Source of the DNA: Aegilops tauschii subsp. strangulata | Taxonomy: Eukaryota > Streptophyta > Magnoliopsida > Poales > Poaceae | DNA: 64,000 nt | NCBI RefSeq assembly: GCF_002575655.3 | Contig: NC_053039.3 | Coordinates: 221,173,622-221,237,621 of the forward strand | Direction of reading: 5' to 3' | Part shown: positions 21,383-32,479 of the stretch, piece after piece | Layout: the number at the start of each line of letters is the position of its first letter | Numbering within the stretch: the stretch's first letter is position 1 | The notes under the pieces: generated by a model | Databases searched by the model: none | The model's input: only the letters and a program-made list of their open reading frames with translations | What the model was told of the DNA's origin: nothing | Position numbers and translations under genes: made by a program

Positions 21383-21684
21383 TCCAGGGTTAGATTTGTT
21401 GCCCTCACATAGTAAAAGGTCTCCAGGATTAGAATTGCTGCCCTCACATAGTAAAAGGTCTCCAGGATTAGATTTGCTGCCCTCACATAGTAAAAGGTCC
21501 CCAGGATTAGAATTGCTGCCCTCACATTGTAAAAGGTCTCCAGGATTAGATTTGCTGCCCTCACATAGTAAAAGGTCTCCAGGATTAGATTTGCTGCCCT
21601 CACATAGTAAAAGGTCTCTAGGATTAGATTTGCTGCCCTCACATAGTAAAAGGTCTCCAAGATTAGATTTTCTGCCCTCACAGA
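21383..21684. repeat. 39-bp coding-phase minisatellite, about 7.7 copies
   Basis: Units start at 21383, 21422, 21461, 21500, 21539, 21578, 21617 and 21656. The unit is 'tccaggattagatttgctgc' then 'cctcacatagtaaaaggtc'. Because 39 is a multiple of three, both strands stay open: the plus strand reads SPGLDLLPSHSKR repeats, the minus strand LLLCEGSKSNPGD repeats. Copies 2 and 4 share GAATTG where the others have GATTTG. It probably lies in an intron of the captured gene. Confidence 0.9.
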
Positions 21685-21699
21685 GCATGAACAAACTCG

Positions 21700-22240
21700 G
21701 CATCACCACTTTATGCCTCCTTGTAGGTACATTGTGCTGATGCGTCCACTGTCGCATGTCCTTATACCAACCTTTTGTTGTTGTTAATGTAAGGGCGCAT
21801 GTAAAATGAAGCGATCGCACTGTTACCTTAGGGACATGTCTAACCAGTGTTATTGTTAATCTAATGCCTCCACTGATATGATGAAATTAAACTGTGTTAC
21901 AAATGGTACTCCTGCTGTTTTCCCCAGTATGATAAGTAAGTTGCTCCTTTACGCTGCTGAGTGTCCTGGTGTCCCCACGGTCCCATGCCCTTAAACCAAC
22001 TCTTTAGCTGCAGTTGATTTACTGTATCTGGTAAACAAGCAATGCCACCATTAAAGTAATCCCATATTTGATGAATGTCATTGTTGATCGTAATGCTTCC
22101 GGTAACATGAAGCATTGCTGACGTTTTAAAATTTCTACTATCCTTGCGTGATTGCCATGAACATAATTAAGATGCTTCTTTTCATTTCGTGTATGTTTCG
22201 TATATTCTTATTGACCAACAACTGTTTACTTTCTATCTTT
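21700..22240. other. Probable intron sequence of the captured gene
   Basis: AT-rich, with GATATGATGAAATTAA-type text and no coherent frame. It lies between the putative leader donor at 21003 and acceptors near 22248/22672. Confidence 0.35.
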
Positions 22241-22289
22241 TTGTGCAGATAGGGATATCCATTTCACCTTGTTGCTATTGTGACCTTTT

Positions 22290-22690
22290 GGTGAACTGCA
22301 CAAAACACTCTTTTTTTGGAATGAGTGTCTTGTGCAGTTCAACTAAAATGTCACGTGGGCAACATCTCTCAATTTTGGTGGAACTGCACAAAATGGTGAT
22401 TGGAGTTTCCAATATCTCCGTCAAATTCTGTTGGTAATCTCGTGCAACATTTTATTAGCCTTTGCAAGATGAGTCGTCACTGTCACCACAATGGCACTTT
22501 ATTTTAGTGGGACTGCACAAAAGGATTAGCAAATTATAGTTTCACCTTACATGAGTAGGACATCCAACCTTAATGTTCCTCAATTTTAGTGCAACTACTA
22601 AAGAACCTGCCAGCTCACGAGAGCTAGTACTTCTTGCTAGCTGAATGATGCAATCTTTGCTTCATTTCAGGTGAACTGCAGAAAAAGGCG
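22290..22690. repeat. Dispersed ~20-bp motif, about six copies
   Basis: The motif TTTTGGTGGAACTGCACAAA or a close variant occurs near 22290, 22372, 22500, 22580 and 22672, and once inverted near 22331. The spacing is irregular. I know no element with this motif. Confidence 0.5.
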
Positions 22691-22928
22691 CATGAATTGA
22701 ATCATGGAAGTCCAGGCAGGCCTCATCCGAGTGGAGCTGCAGGTTGAGTTCAAGGAGTGCCACAATTATAGTAATCAGTCTCTTCTTATTTGTGTTGTGC
22801 AAACAGTAATACTCAACTACAGATGTTGTGACGGTCAAGAGCATTCGCCAAGTTCTTCGGTTGTATGACACGGCTAGCCAAGATGGATTTAATCCCGATA
22901 TTCACTTTACCAAAAGGCTCTAATGGGT

Positions 22929-23112
22929 TGGTTGTGAATCTTGCAAGCTGAGAATCAATGAGATGTGTAGGCATATTTGTTTTACTTATGATTTGAATCT
23001 TATTTGTTGGTTATGAATTTTGCAAGCTGGGAATCAATGAGATGTGTAGGCATCTTTGTTGTACTTACTATTTGGATCTTATTTGTTGGTTCTGAATCTT
23101 GCAAGATGGGAA
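22929..23112 (+). repeat. Tandem duplication of ~88 bp, just over two copies
   Basis: The unit 'ggttgtgaatcttgcaagct' ... 'gagatgtgtaggcat' ... 'gatttgaatcttatttgtt' is repeated at 22929 and about 23018, with a third start at about 23088. No coding role is evident. Confidence 0.75.
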
Positions 23113-23432
23113 ACACGACATGATGATGCAGAGGACAACAACCATAACAAATAGTTCAAACTTGGTAGTATTATCTATGTGAAAGTGCCAATACAGACCC
23201 GCTCGTAAATCGACGTGTGGCCAGAGTAGGTTTCTTAATGGAGGCGTTTGAATGCGCTGAGGGTGCATCTTCGGCCGGGCGTGCAGTAGGCGAGGGATGG
23301 GTAGTAACTGTTGTCGCATGTACACACTCAGTTTACTGTTGAATCCAGTTCCCCAAGAGCTGAAAAACGAACTGCTGCCGCCTACCCACTCGTTCACTTG
23401 AAGAGACTCCAATGGCGATCTGAGGGGTGAGC

Positions 23433-24111
23433 CTGCTGGATATGGAATTCAGCAAGGAGTTCCCCTTTGAGTTCGCCATTTAGTCCTATGGCTGCACCAA
23501 GTTGAATGTGATGTACACCAATGATCCGGACTCGGTGAAGCTCTGCCTCGCCGAGTTCAAGTAGTACCTACAGAAAGTACAAGGTCGCATGACTTAGACC
23601 TTGTGCCCATCCATTCGTCTCCTGACAGGGACCAGCAGATCGCCGTCGTGCAGGTATGTGTGCGGGACGAGGTTCTCGTCTACCACTGCTGTAGGGCCAT
23701 CATAGGTTCTCGAGCATTCGCCCATTTCATCGGCTGCGCCGACTGCAGCTTCGCTACGGTGGAGAGATGGAAGAACGCGACGATTCGGCCATCTGGTGCA
23801 ACAAGCTTGTTGACATCCAGAAGCAATACAAGATCATCGACAACGGGCAGGAGAAGGACTCCGTGGTTGAACTCGCCGAGACCATCATCGACCCCTGATA
23901 CGCCAACATGAAAGAAGACAACGATACCAAGGACCTGAACACGTGGGAGGTACCTCTGAATCTAGCCTACATAACCTACGCGGCCAAGGACGCATACGCA
24001 TGCTACGACATGTACAAGTGGATCTTGGACATGAGGGCGTGTCTGCTTCCCATAACCGACGAGTACACGGACAGCCGTAGCGTCATGATCAAGCGTGCCA
24101 GGAAGGTCTAG
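23433..24111 (+). pseudogene. Captured 3'-5' exonuclease (RNase H-like, WRN-type) pseudogene
   Basis: The coding-like sequence reads LLDMEFSKEFPFEFAI, then VPIHSSPDRDQQIAVVQVCV, DEVLVYHCCRAI, VDIQKQYKII, and YAAKDAYACYDMYKWIL near the end. The Y-x3-D pattern of the last stretch is the third exonuclease motif of DEDDy enzymes. The order matches the plant 3'-5' exonuclease-domain family that trims nucleic acid 3' ends. TAG codons at 23481 and 23562, a further stop near 23598, TGA at 23896 and two frame changes (near 23600 and 23780) make it non-functional. The frame ends at TAG 24109-24111. It lies inside the CACTA and probably belonged to the gene whose leader is at 20650-21003. Confidence 0.65.
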
Positions 24112-24839
24112 ATGTTGTACTTTATTTGTTTATAAGCACCTTTATCATCTGAGTGTTTCATGCATTAGCCTATGTGTCGTAATTATCTGTTTTGTCTGAA
24201 ATATTTCTTTTAAGAACGCATTAACCTTTTTGCTTTTTTAGTGGCTATTTGCTTATGTATGTAACTAGTTCACTTGTCCGTTTAAAAAAACTAGTTCACT
24301 CGGCTGCCGTGCTTTGAATCTCCTTCCTGCCAACATATTCCCCTTCTCAGGTGGACCCAACAGGTCTCGTACACAGACATATGGGACCAACCACCTATCC
24401 ATTTGTAGTTCTTTATTTTGTTCAATCTTTCGTCCTCTTCCTATACAGCGGCTGGCCATCCCTCTACTCCCACACATTTTCCGGCAGCGGCAGCTCCACC
24501 GGCCCACCCTGCACCCGAACAAGTCAACCCTCGTACTCTCCTCCGCCTGCGTCTTCCCCCGCTCCGGTTCGTTCGGTCCGAGGTCTCGACGTCGTCCTCC
24601 GCCTTGGTGCTCTCGCCGCGGCGCCGCCATCTGTCGTTCCCAACATGGTCAGCCAAACAAGAGGAATCGGGAGACAACTGTTCGTTGAGAGGCCGACAGT
24701 CCCGGGCCCACCAGGTCCATGGCCTAGGTATTGTTGTTTAACATGTGCAGCCCATGACATGTTTCAACATTTTTTGGACCCAGCAGGTATCAAGCGGCCT
24801 CTGGGCCTCCCAACCTAGCTTGTCTATAACATCCGCAGC

Positions 24840-25580
24840 CCAAGTTATGTTTGTTTTTTCAAGACGACGCACAGCTCAGTTCTATTTTTCTATAAGAATG
24901 CAAAACTGAACCTATGTTTTCTATAAGAATGCAAAACCGAACCTATATTTATATCTTATTTTATTACATGTATATATATAATAGAAACAACATAAGGTTC
25001 CATTAAACCTTTCATTCGTCCAACCATTTTATAGACCTTCCCACTTCCTTTATTTTTCGTTTTCATTAATCCTATATCTGAATTTTCTCCCACTTTATTT
25101 TTTGATGTAAACTAAGTTTTCTCCCAGTACTTTTCCCTTGAACCAACTCAACTGTCCCACGTCTAGCCTAAAAAATAATAATACCCCACGTCCTATTAAC
25201 TCATCAAATTAAAATGATATTTTATTTCGTAAGTTGAAAGTTCTTACAAAATAATAATAATAATTGTTTATATATAACTTGGCAAGTTAACTCCTAGTGA
25301 TTGCGTACATAAGCTTGCAAAGATTTTACTGACCAATGCAGCAATAAACATGCAATCATGTGTTTATGTTTTTATAACATTTCTCCGTCCAGCCCAACAT
25401 GATATTTTCACCCAGCCCAGCAAGTCCGTGGATTTCGAGAAAAATGCAAATGGGCTTTAAATTCTACCATATATATAAACGGGCTGGATAGATGCTACAT
25501 CATTGTTTCACCCAGCCCACCAAATGGACTAAAAAACAAATGGATTGGCTGACATGTGGGCCAGTAGGTCGAAGCCTAAC
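24840..25580. other. AT-rich spacer between right-arm repeat copies
   Basis: It includes a short duplication of CTATAAGAATGCAAAACTGAA (near 24888 and 24919) and poly-AT tracts. No gene is visible. Confidence 0.5.
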
Positions 25581-25964
25581 AAGGCGTTGGATTTACATCC
25601 AACGGCCGGCATTCTTCTTTGATCTCTCGTCCTCTTCCCCCAGCTCTGCCGGGACTGCCTGCTCCAGCCTCCGGCGTCCAGCGGCGTTGTTTTGCACGCC
25701 TCACTGAAACGCTACCCCGCCGATGGCCAGGCCATCCCTCCACTCCGCACCTCCTGTTATTCTCTGCCGAGTGTAGGCCCACCCCGCACCCGAACCAGTC
25801 AACTTTCCCACTCCTCTCCGTCTGCGACTCCACTGCCGCGTCTTCCCCATCTTCGGGTCGTTCCAGTCCAGGGCCTCGCCGTCGTCCATCGCCTCGCTAC
25901 ACTCGGCGCGGCGTGGTCAACAAACGAGAGTCATCGGAAGAGGACTGTACTTGGAGAGCCTGAT

Positions 25965-26140
25965 GGCTGGGACCCATGAGGTCCATGGTCGCACGCAAGG
26001 AAAGTTCCTCCTTATTTAGCTGTTTCCTCCCCCTGACAGCTGGGACCCACCAGGTGTATCTTCGCACGGAATGAAGTGCCTCCTTGTTATGCGAAAAAAT
26101 TATTCCTCCCGTTGACAGCTGGGACCCGTTAGATTTGGTG
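25965..26140. repeat. ~75-bp subterminal repeat, left of the Copia insertion
   Basis: The motif CTGGGACCCACCAG followed by CATCTTCGCACG and GGAAGTG recurs near 25970, 26039 and 26118. Matching copies lie at 41046-41195 beyond the Copia, so the Copia split one array. Confidence 0.75.
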
Positions 26141-26490
26141 GCTGAGTTGTGGGCCTACTAAGCGGACGTGTACGCAGGGCTTTGTCAACTTAATCAACAA
26201 ATGATTCTAACAGCTGGACCGTTGGATGTTAATCCAACAGCCGTGCTCCTTCTTCAACCTCTATTCTTGCTCCTGTCTCCCGTGCGGTGCTGCCGCGCAC
26301 CCGAACCAGTCAAGTTTCCCACTCGTCTCCATCTGTGACTCCACAGCCGCGTCTTCCCCATCTCTGGGTCGTTCGAGTCTGGGGCCTCGCCGTCGTCCAC
26401 CGGCCTTGGTGTGCTCGGCATGGTGTGGTCAACGTGGTCAACAACCGAGAGTCATCGGAAGATAACTGTATGTGAGAGGCTGATAGTGGG

Positions 26491-27973
26491 TGAAAGTGCG
26501 CTATATCGACTAGAGGGGGGTGAATAGGCAATTTTTATGAATTCTACACTGAGGAATTTGCCAGTGAGGAAATTCCTTAGCGAAGAACTACTTGCAGCGG
26601 AATAAGTACTCAAAAGTATGCATAGCAGAACACAAGCATGGCCATCATGATGAAATGAAGAATACCATAGAGTACAGAAAGCGTAAACACAAGGTAACAC
26701 AGGATGAAGACAAACAGACTGAAGAAATTGAACTAAGGAAATTGAGAAAGTCTTCAGTCAAAGTCTTCAAACACAGATATCAACAAGTGCACAACACAGT
26801 TATGAGGAAATGAAAGAGTTGAGGAAATAGAACTAGTAAGCTTGGTGAAGACAATGATTTGGTAGACCAGTTCCAACTGCTGTCTCAGTTGTACGTCTGG
26901 TTGGAGCGGCTAGGTATTTAAACCTGAGGACACACAGTCCTCACCATATTCTCCTTGATCTAAGGTCACACAGACCTCGCCCAATCACTCGTGGTAAGTC
27001 TTCAGGTGACTTCCAAAGCTTCACAGACTCGGTCACTCGGCGATCCACAATTTCCTCTTGGATGCTCTAGACCATGACGCCTAACCGTCTGGAAGAAGCA
27101 CAATCTTCAAAGGTAACAAGCGTCGGATCCACACAGGATCAATCTCTTCAGTGATGATCAATCACTTTGGTTTTGTGGGTGTTTGGGTTTGGGTTTTCCT
27201 CACTTGATGATTTTCGCTCAAAGTCCTCGGAGGATGGGATGCTCTCAAATGACAAGTGTCAGTTTCTCTCGGAGCAGCCAACCAGCTAGTGGTTGTAGGG
27301 GGTGGCTATTTATAGCCTAGGGAGCAGCCCGACATGATAAGACATAAATGCCCTTTAATTATATGACCGTTAGGTGTGTAGATATTTTGGGACAGCTGGC
27401 GCATAGCACAACAACGGTCGGAAGTTTGAGTATCAAATTCCTCAGGGCTATCATGTTCCTCACTGTGTAGGCAATCCGCACTGGCGAATTCCTAACTCCT
27501 CAGTCAGAACAAATTCCTCAGAGACCAGAATAACTTCGTCTGTCACTGAAGAAATTGACTGAACTGTATGAGATTTCCAATGGCTTCACTCGAAGGGATT
27601 GGTAGGTGTAGGATTTTGAGTTGAGCATCACATGGAAATTTTTCCTTAGTATTTCCTCGACCCCCTTTAACAGTACGGTGTTTCCTATGACTCAAGAAAG
27701 AGAAAATGAAACTACGAAAACAAAAGTCTTCACGCTTCATGTTCCTCAAATGAATACCAAGTCTTCAAGGTCACACCAATTTCTTCACTTTCAAAGTCTT
27801 CAGAAATCCAAAGTCTTCAGTCGAAGAACTTCATTTTTAGGGGTCGACTTTCTCTGTAAATATCAAACTCCTCATAGACTTATAGACCTGTGTACACTCA
27901 TAAACGCATTAGTCCCTTAACCGATAAGTCTTCAATACACCAAAATCACTAAGGGGCACTAGATGCACTTACA
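26491..27973 (-). repeat. 3' LTR of the Maximus-like Copia
   Basis: 1483 bp, a direct repeat of 39481-40965 with scattered substitutions and one 2-bp indel. The element reads on the minus strand, so this left copy is the 3' LTR. Confidence 0.95.
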
Positions 27974-28442
27974 ATCTCCCCCTTTTTGGTGATTGATGAC
28001 AATATAGGTTAAGTTTTCAACGTGGATAAACATATGAAGTGTAAATACTGATATTGAGGAATTTGATTGCAAGATATAGAAGAACTCCCCCTGAATATGT
28101 GCATAGTGAGGAATTTGCTTTTGAAGCAATGCACACTTGAAGAGTTGAATCATGGAGATCTCCCCCTATATCTTGTAATTCATACACGCATTTGACATAA
28201 TATATGAAGAATTTGAAATGCATGATGAAATATGGTGACTGATGTAACTCAGCATGCGTGCAATAACATTAACGAGGAATAAGCATGCAGAAGAAATAGA
28301 AAAAGTATCAGGCCACCATAGAGTTTTAAGTTTACAACTCGATCCAACAAAGTCATCAGAAGAACGAGAGTTGTAACTTAGAAAAAAAACGCCCATATAA
28401 GATAGACCCGCTTGAAGACTAACTCAAATTTCTCCCCCTTTG
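27974..28442 (-). promoter_or_regulatory. Multiple polypurine tracts before the 3' LTR
   Basis: On the minus strand, AGGGGGAGA-type tracts lie at 27974-27990 (directly at the LTR), about 28083-28092, 28158-28167 and 28431-28442. Polypurine tracts prime plus-strand DNA synthesis. Multiplied tracts in this spacer are a known hallmark of Sireviruses. The spacer has no other feature. Confidence 0.75.
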
Positions 28443-28494
28443 TCATCGAATGACCAAAAGGTTCGAAAATGAGGACTAACGCCCCTGAAGAATA

Positions 28495-31400
28495 TCAAGT
28501 TGATGAAGGAGCGCCAGCGTTGTTGGGGTCGTTTGGTGGAGTAGGGCATGCCGCAGTGTCGTCCAAGTCTTCATGTTCATCGGTGTCGCGCGATGAAGAA
28601 TAGTAGCTGGCCACCAAGGACGGAACCTTGACCTTCTTGTATTTCTTTGGTGGAGGTGCAGACTAGTCAAAGTCCTCCTGGAGACCCATTTTCTTCAGAT
28701 CTTCTTCGCCGTAAATGTGAGACAGAACAACCCAGGTGCGGTTGAGGGTTTCATGAAGGTAGTGGTGGTTTTTCTTCACTGCATTGTGGGTAGCAGTCAT
28801 GTTGTGAAGAATTGAACCAAACTGACGCTTGACCCATTTGTGATTGCGATCAACCTTCTGGTGAAGACTGAGGAGAAGCTCACGGTCAGTCATCACCCTA
28901 GGAGGTGTGCCTTGAGGATTTGGCTTGGTGGCGTTGGCGGCAGAGTCATGGGTGGCAGAGTCATCATTGGTGGAGTAGGATGCAGCCTTGCGAAATTGAC
29001 CATCCAATGGACGAATGCCTTCATCAATGACAGCAGTAGCCTTGCCCTTTTCATCAGCTGAGGAAAATGTCCGTTTGAGGACTTCAATCGGGGGCAAGTA
29101 GCTGCAATGGTTCAGTGTGTCAGCTTTGTAGTTGAGTGAAGACCTTGTTCTCATGAATCTCATGATCCAAGGAGCATAAGGCTTCAACTCAAACGGTGTC
29201 ATTGCGACATTGGCCAGAGTCCTCATGAACAAATCATGGAAGTTGACGGGAATGCCATGAATGATATTGAAAAGCAGATTCTTCATGATGCCAACGACTT
29301 CTTCTTCATCCGAGTCGTGGCCCTTGATAGGACTCAATGTCTTCGTCAGAATGCGATAGACAGTCCGAGGCACATATAACAATTCCTTCACAAGGAATTT
29401 TGTTCTTGGGGCCTGACCTGGCTTCAAAGGCTTCATCAGCACTTGCATATAGTGATCTGTAAGCTCAGGTTCACTGTAGACGCAACGAGCAGCTTCAAGG
29501 GGAGGACTGAGAGGCAAAGCACGAAGCAATTCAGTAGCTGGTGCCTTGTAGTGAGTATTTTCAGACATCCAGTCCAGCACCCATGAATTCACATCTTCAG
29601 AGTCTCCGGTGATGTGCAGAGTTGCATAAAATTGAAGAATGAGCTCTTCATTCCAATCACATATATCAGTGTAGAAATTTAATAGTCCCGCGTCGTAAAG
29701 AACACTAAGGATTGGCCCGAAGCACTGCAGAGATTCCATATCCACGTGAGGAATGTGCTCATGATCGAAGACTTTGTCTTTGTTGAACAGCACCGAGGAA
29801 TAAAAATTTGCCTGGCTAGCAGCCCAGAAACGCCTCTTCCTAATGCGAGCAGAGTCATAGGGGTTGTAGTCGGTGAAGAATACGTGCTCTCCGAAGAAAT
29901 CATTAGCCTTGAATTTTTGCTTCCGTGAGAATGGATCCTTTGGCTTGGGCAGAGGAGTGTCAGTTAGTTGCATTACAACCTCAGGAATCGCAATCTCAGG
30001 TTCTTTAGGCTAAGGAATTTATGGTTCCTCTTCAGTGGCAGCCTGGGTCTTCAATTCTTCATTTTCATTTTCTTCAGCTCTAGTGGATGGAATTTCTTCA
30101 TGAGCTTCATCAGATCCCATTTGAACTGTAGTTGCTGGGGACTCAAGAATTTGTTGCAATGGTGGGAAGAGTGGAGAGTTGGGGTGCTGACTTTCCCAAA
30201 AGTCATCATTCATCACCGGTGTGGAGCAGCCAATGTCCACATCTTCATCTTCCATTTCTTCAACGCCGGCCTCTTTAGCAGTAAACTGAGGCATAGGCGA
30301 GGAAACTGTGGGGGTTGAAGGGATTTTATCCACTTCAATTTCTTCATCCATCTGCTCTGACGAAGCAGCAGAAGGATTTTCTTCATCAGATCTGCTAGGG
30401 ATCACATATTCTTCATCAAAAGGGACGATTTCCTTTGATGGCATGGAGGAAACTGGAACAGCATCAATTGGATTAGCAAATGAGTTTGTCAATTTCTTCA
30501 TCTTCTTCGGTGCTGAAGAATCTGAAGGAGCTGATGCTTTCCTTTTCTTTACTGTTGCACTCTCTGCAGCCTTGGTCTTCTTCACATCTGATGCAGATGG
30601 AAGGATTGGAGTTGGAGTAGGCGCAGGAGGAGCAGAGGAATGTGGTTGATTTTCTTCAGGCACAACTGATGCAGTTGCCCTGACCTCTTCATTTTCTTCA
30701 TGCGCACCACTAGTGGGTGCCCTGGCAATTTCATCAGCGGCTGGAATGCAGTCATCGGCCCTGGAACTCACATTTTCTTCAGCAGCCTGATTGTCATCAG
30801 CGGTGCTGGCATGTTCTTCAGTTGGCTGAGCAGATGCTTCAGCCTGAGGAATTTCTTGTTGCGATGGGGCTGCAACATTGGAGGTGAACATCTTAGTCAG
30901 TTTAACAAACCTGACCTTGGCTCCTTTCCAATCAGCATAGTAAGCATTGAAATCATCGCTGAGGACTTTGATTTCAGACTGGATCTTCACAAGTTCATCA
31001 GTTGTCATACAGACAACGTTGTTCTTCAGGAATTTCTCCTTCCTGTACTGTTCTTTCTTGAGCTGCCTGGCCTTCTCAAATTTCCATTTTTCTTCTTGGA
31101 TGAAGGCAGTCAGCATATGACTTTGGCCAGGAGTCAGCTTGAAGTCAGGCATAGGAGTGTTTGGGTCCTTGTGCCAAAGATCAATGTAATCGAGGATCAA
31201 CTTTGGATCCAAAAGCAGAGGCACATTTGTGCCCTTGGCTCTAGCGGCCCTGACTTGCCTATCTCTGATGATTTCAGCAAGTTCTTCATCATCAGCCTCG
31301 TCTTCTTCAGACGGCACTTGGAAGGCGACCTGCTTCTTATGAGGACTTGGGCGAGAGCCTCGTCCAGCAGTGGTCTTAGTCTTCAGCAGAGAGGGTCATG

Positions 31401-32264
31401 TTGAAGAATTTGGTGCAGCTGAGGAACTAGCTGAAGCTCCTGAGGCAATAGAGAAGCCTGTAGTCCTTTGGCACGTGGCAAGATGCACAGGTGCTGAGGA
31501 TTTGGTCGGAGCAGCTGAGGACTTTGGAGGGGCAGGAGCAGCGTGAGGAATTTGCCGTGAGGACATTGACGGTGAAGCACTTGGCTTACGCGCAGGCTTC
31601 TTTGCCATAGATTTCTTTGGCTTGACAGCAGAGGCCTCAGCAGAGGCAGCAGCAGCAGAGTCCTCGTTGAATTTCCTCACTGCATCTTTTGCTTGTTTGG
31701 CCAACTTGGCCTGGCGCTTGGCCCATTCTTCAGGATAATCTTCACCACGCTTGAGGCTGGTGAGATCAGCTTCTTGGCCAGGTGCCAACGGAGGTCTTGA
31801 GCATGGAGGATTGAGTGCGAATTCTTCATGTACTTGGGAGTCACATATCTGTACTCCCTCCACTCTCTTGCCCATCTCCTCTCTATCTTTTGAATGCACA
31901 CCTTGCGCTGATTTTTATCTTCCTCAGGGGGTGTGCAGTACCCAGCATAGATGTCCTGAGGGATTTCAAATGCAGTGTTGACCTCAAGCCTCTTTCCTCC
32001 TTTCCGTGGCTTCTTTCCATCAGCCATTTTCTTCAGATGAGGAATTTGGACAATTGAATTTTCTAAAGAAGTTTGCAACTTTTCTTCGAGGAATGCTGCA
32101 AATGAGTTAAGTTGATGAGAACCTAGTGATTCAGCTGCGGACATGAGTACCTGTGAACAGAGTATAGTTGCGAGGAATTTGGAGAGGTCATATGCGTTCT
32201 CAGAAGGTTTTTCAAAAAGAACAAGTTTGAGGAATTTGACCAGGCGAGTCTTGAAGAATTTCAC
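28495..32264 (-). pseudogene. Extra reading frame between pol and 3' LTR (envelope position), broken
   Basis: Most of it lies in one frame from about 31899 to a final TGA at 28495-28497. That frame is interrupted by stops at 31396, 30019, about 30007 and 28663, and by a frameshift in 31680-31900; over 1,100 codons in all. The N-terminal part is basic (KKPRKGGKRLEV). The middle is long, Ala/Glu/Ser-rich and low-complexity. The C-terminal part holds a compact domain around KANDFFGEHVFF, WNEELILQFYATLH and LLFNIIHGIPV, similar to the putative plant transposon protein domain found in grass repeats. A short tail KKYKKVKVPSL follows. No transmembrane segment or signal peptide is evident, so I do not call it an envelope protein. 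A promoter-like segment precedes it. Confidence 0.65.
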
Positions 32265-32479
32265 TAAGCGTCCTTAGTCTTAGGTTCCAGAGTTGTACAG
32301 ATCAGAAATCCGCACAATTGAGGAATCTTGAAGAGAAATTATAGCTTAGAGAAATGAATCAAGATCAGATAACATGTGAGGTGTTTAGTGTGTGAAGAAT
32401 TTGAAGAATAAACACCTTTTGAAGATTTTGTAGAAATCATTTGAATCAAAGAGGGCAGTAAAAGTAACTTTTAATTACC

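Larger units (their letters stand above)
24300..26490. repeat. CACTA right-arm GC-rich repeat, three diverged copies
   Basis: Blocks near 24506-24740, 25770-25985 and 26285-26490 share CACCCGAACCAGTCAA, then CACTCCTCTCCGTCTGCG-like, CCGCGTCTTCCCC, a GGCCTCGCCGTCGTCC block and a GAGAGTCATCGGAAGA block. Reading frames across them are open on both strands but show no protein signature. The third copy ends where the Copia element inserted. Confidence 0.7.

Noticed and set aside
21383..21684. CRISPR-like array
   Set aside because: The 39-bp units abut with no unique spacers, and the setting is a plant genome.
24265..24818. Several overlapping open frames of 75-155 codons
   Set aside because: They are open on both strands through GC-rich CACTA repeat sequence and share no protein motif; the same text recurs near 25800 and 26300.
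30700..31404. 234-codon plus-strand frame
   Set aside because: It is antisense to the extra Sirevirus frame and lacks any recognisable domain.
28495..32264. Envelope protein of an endogenous-retrovirus-like element
   Set aside because: No signal peptide, membrane anchor or furin-type site is visible; the domain resembles plant transposon-associated proteins instead.
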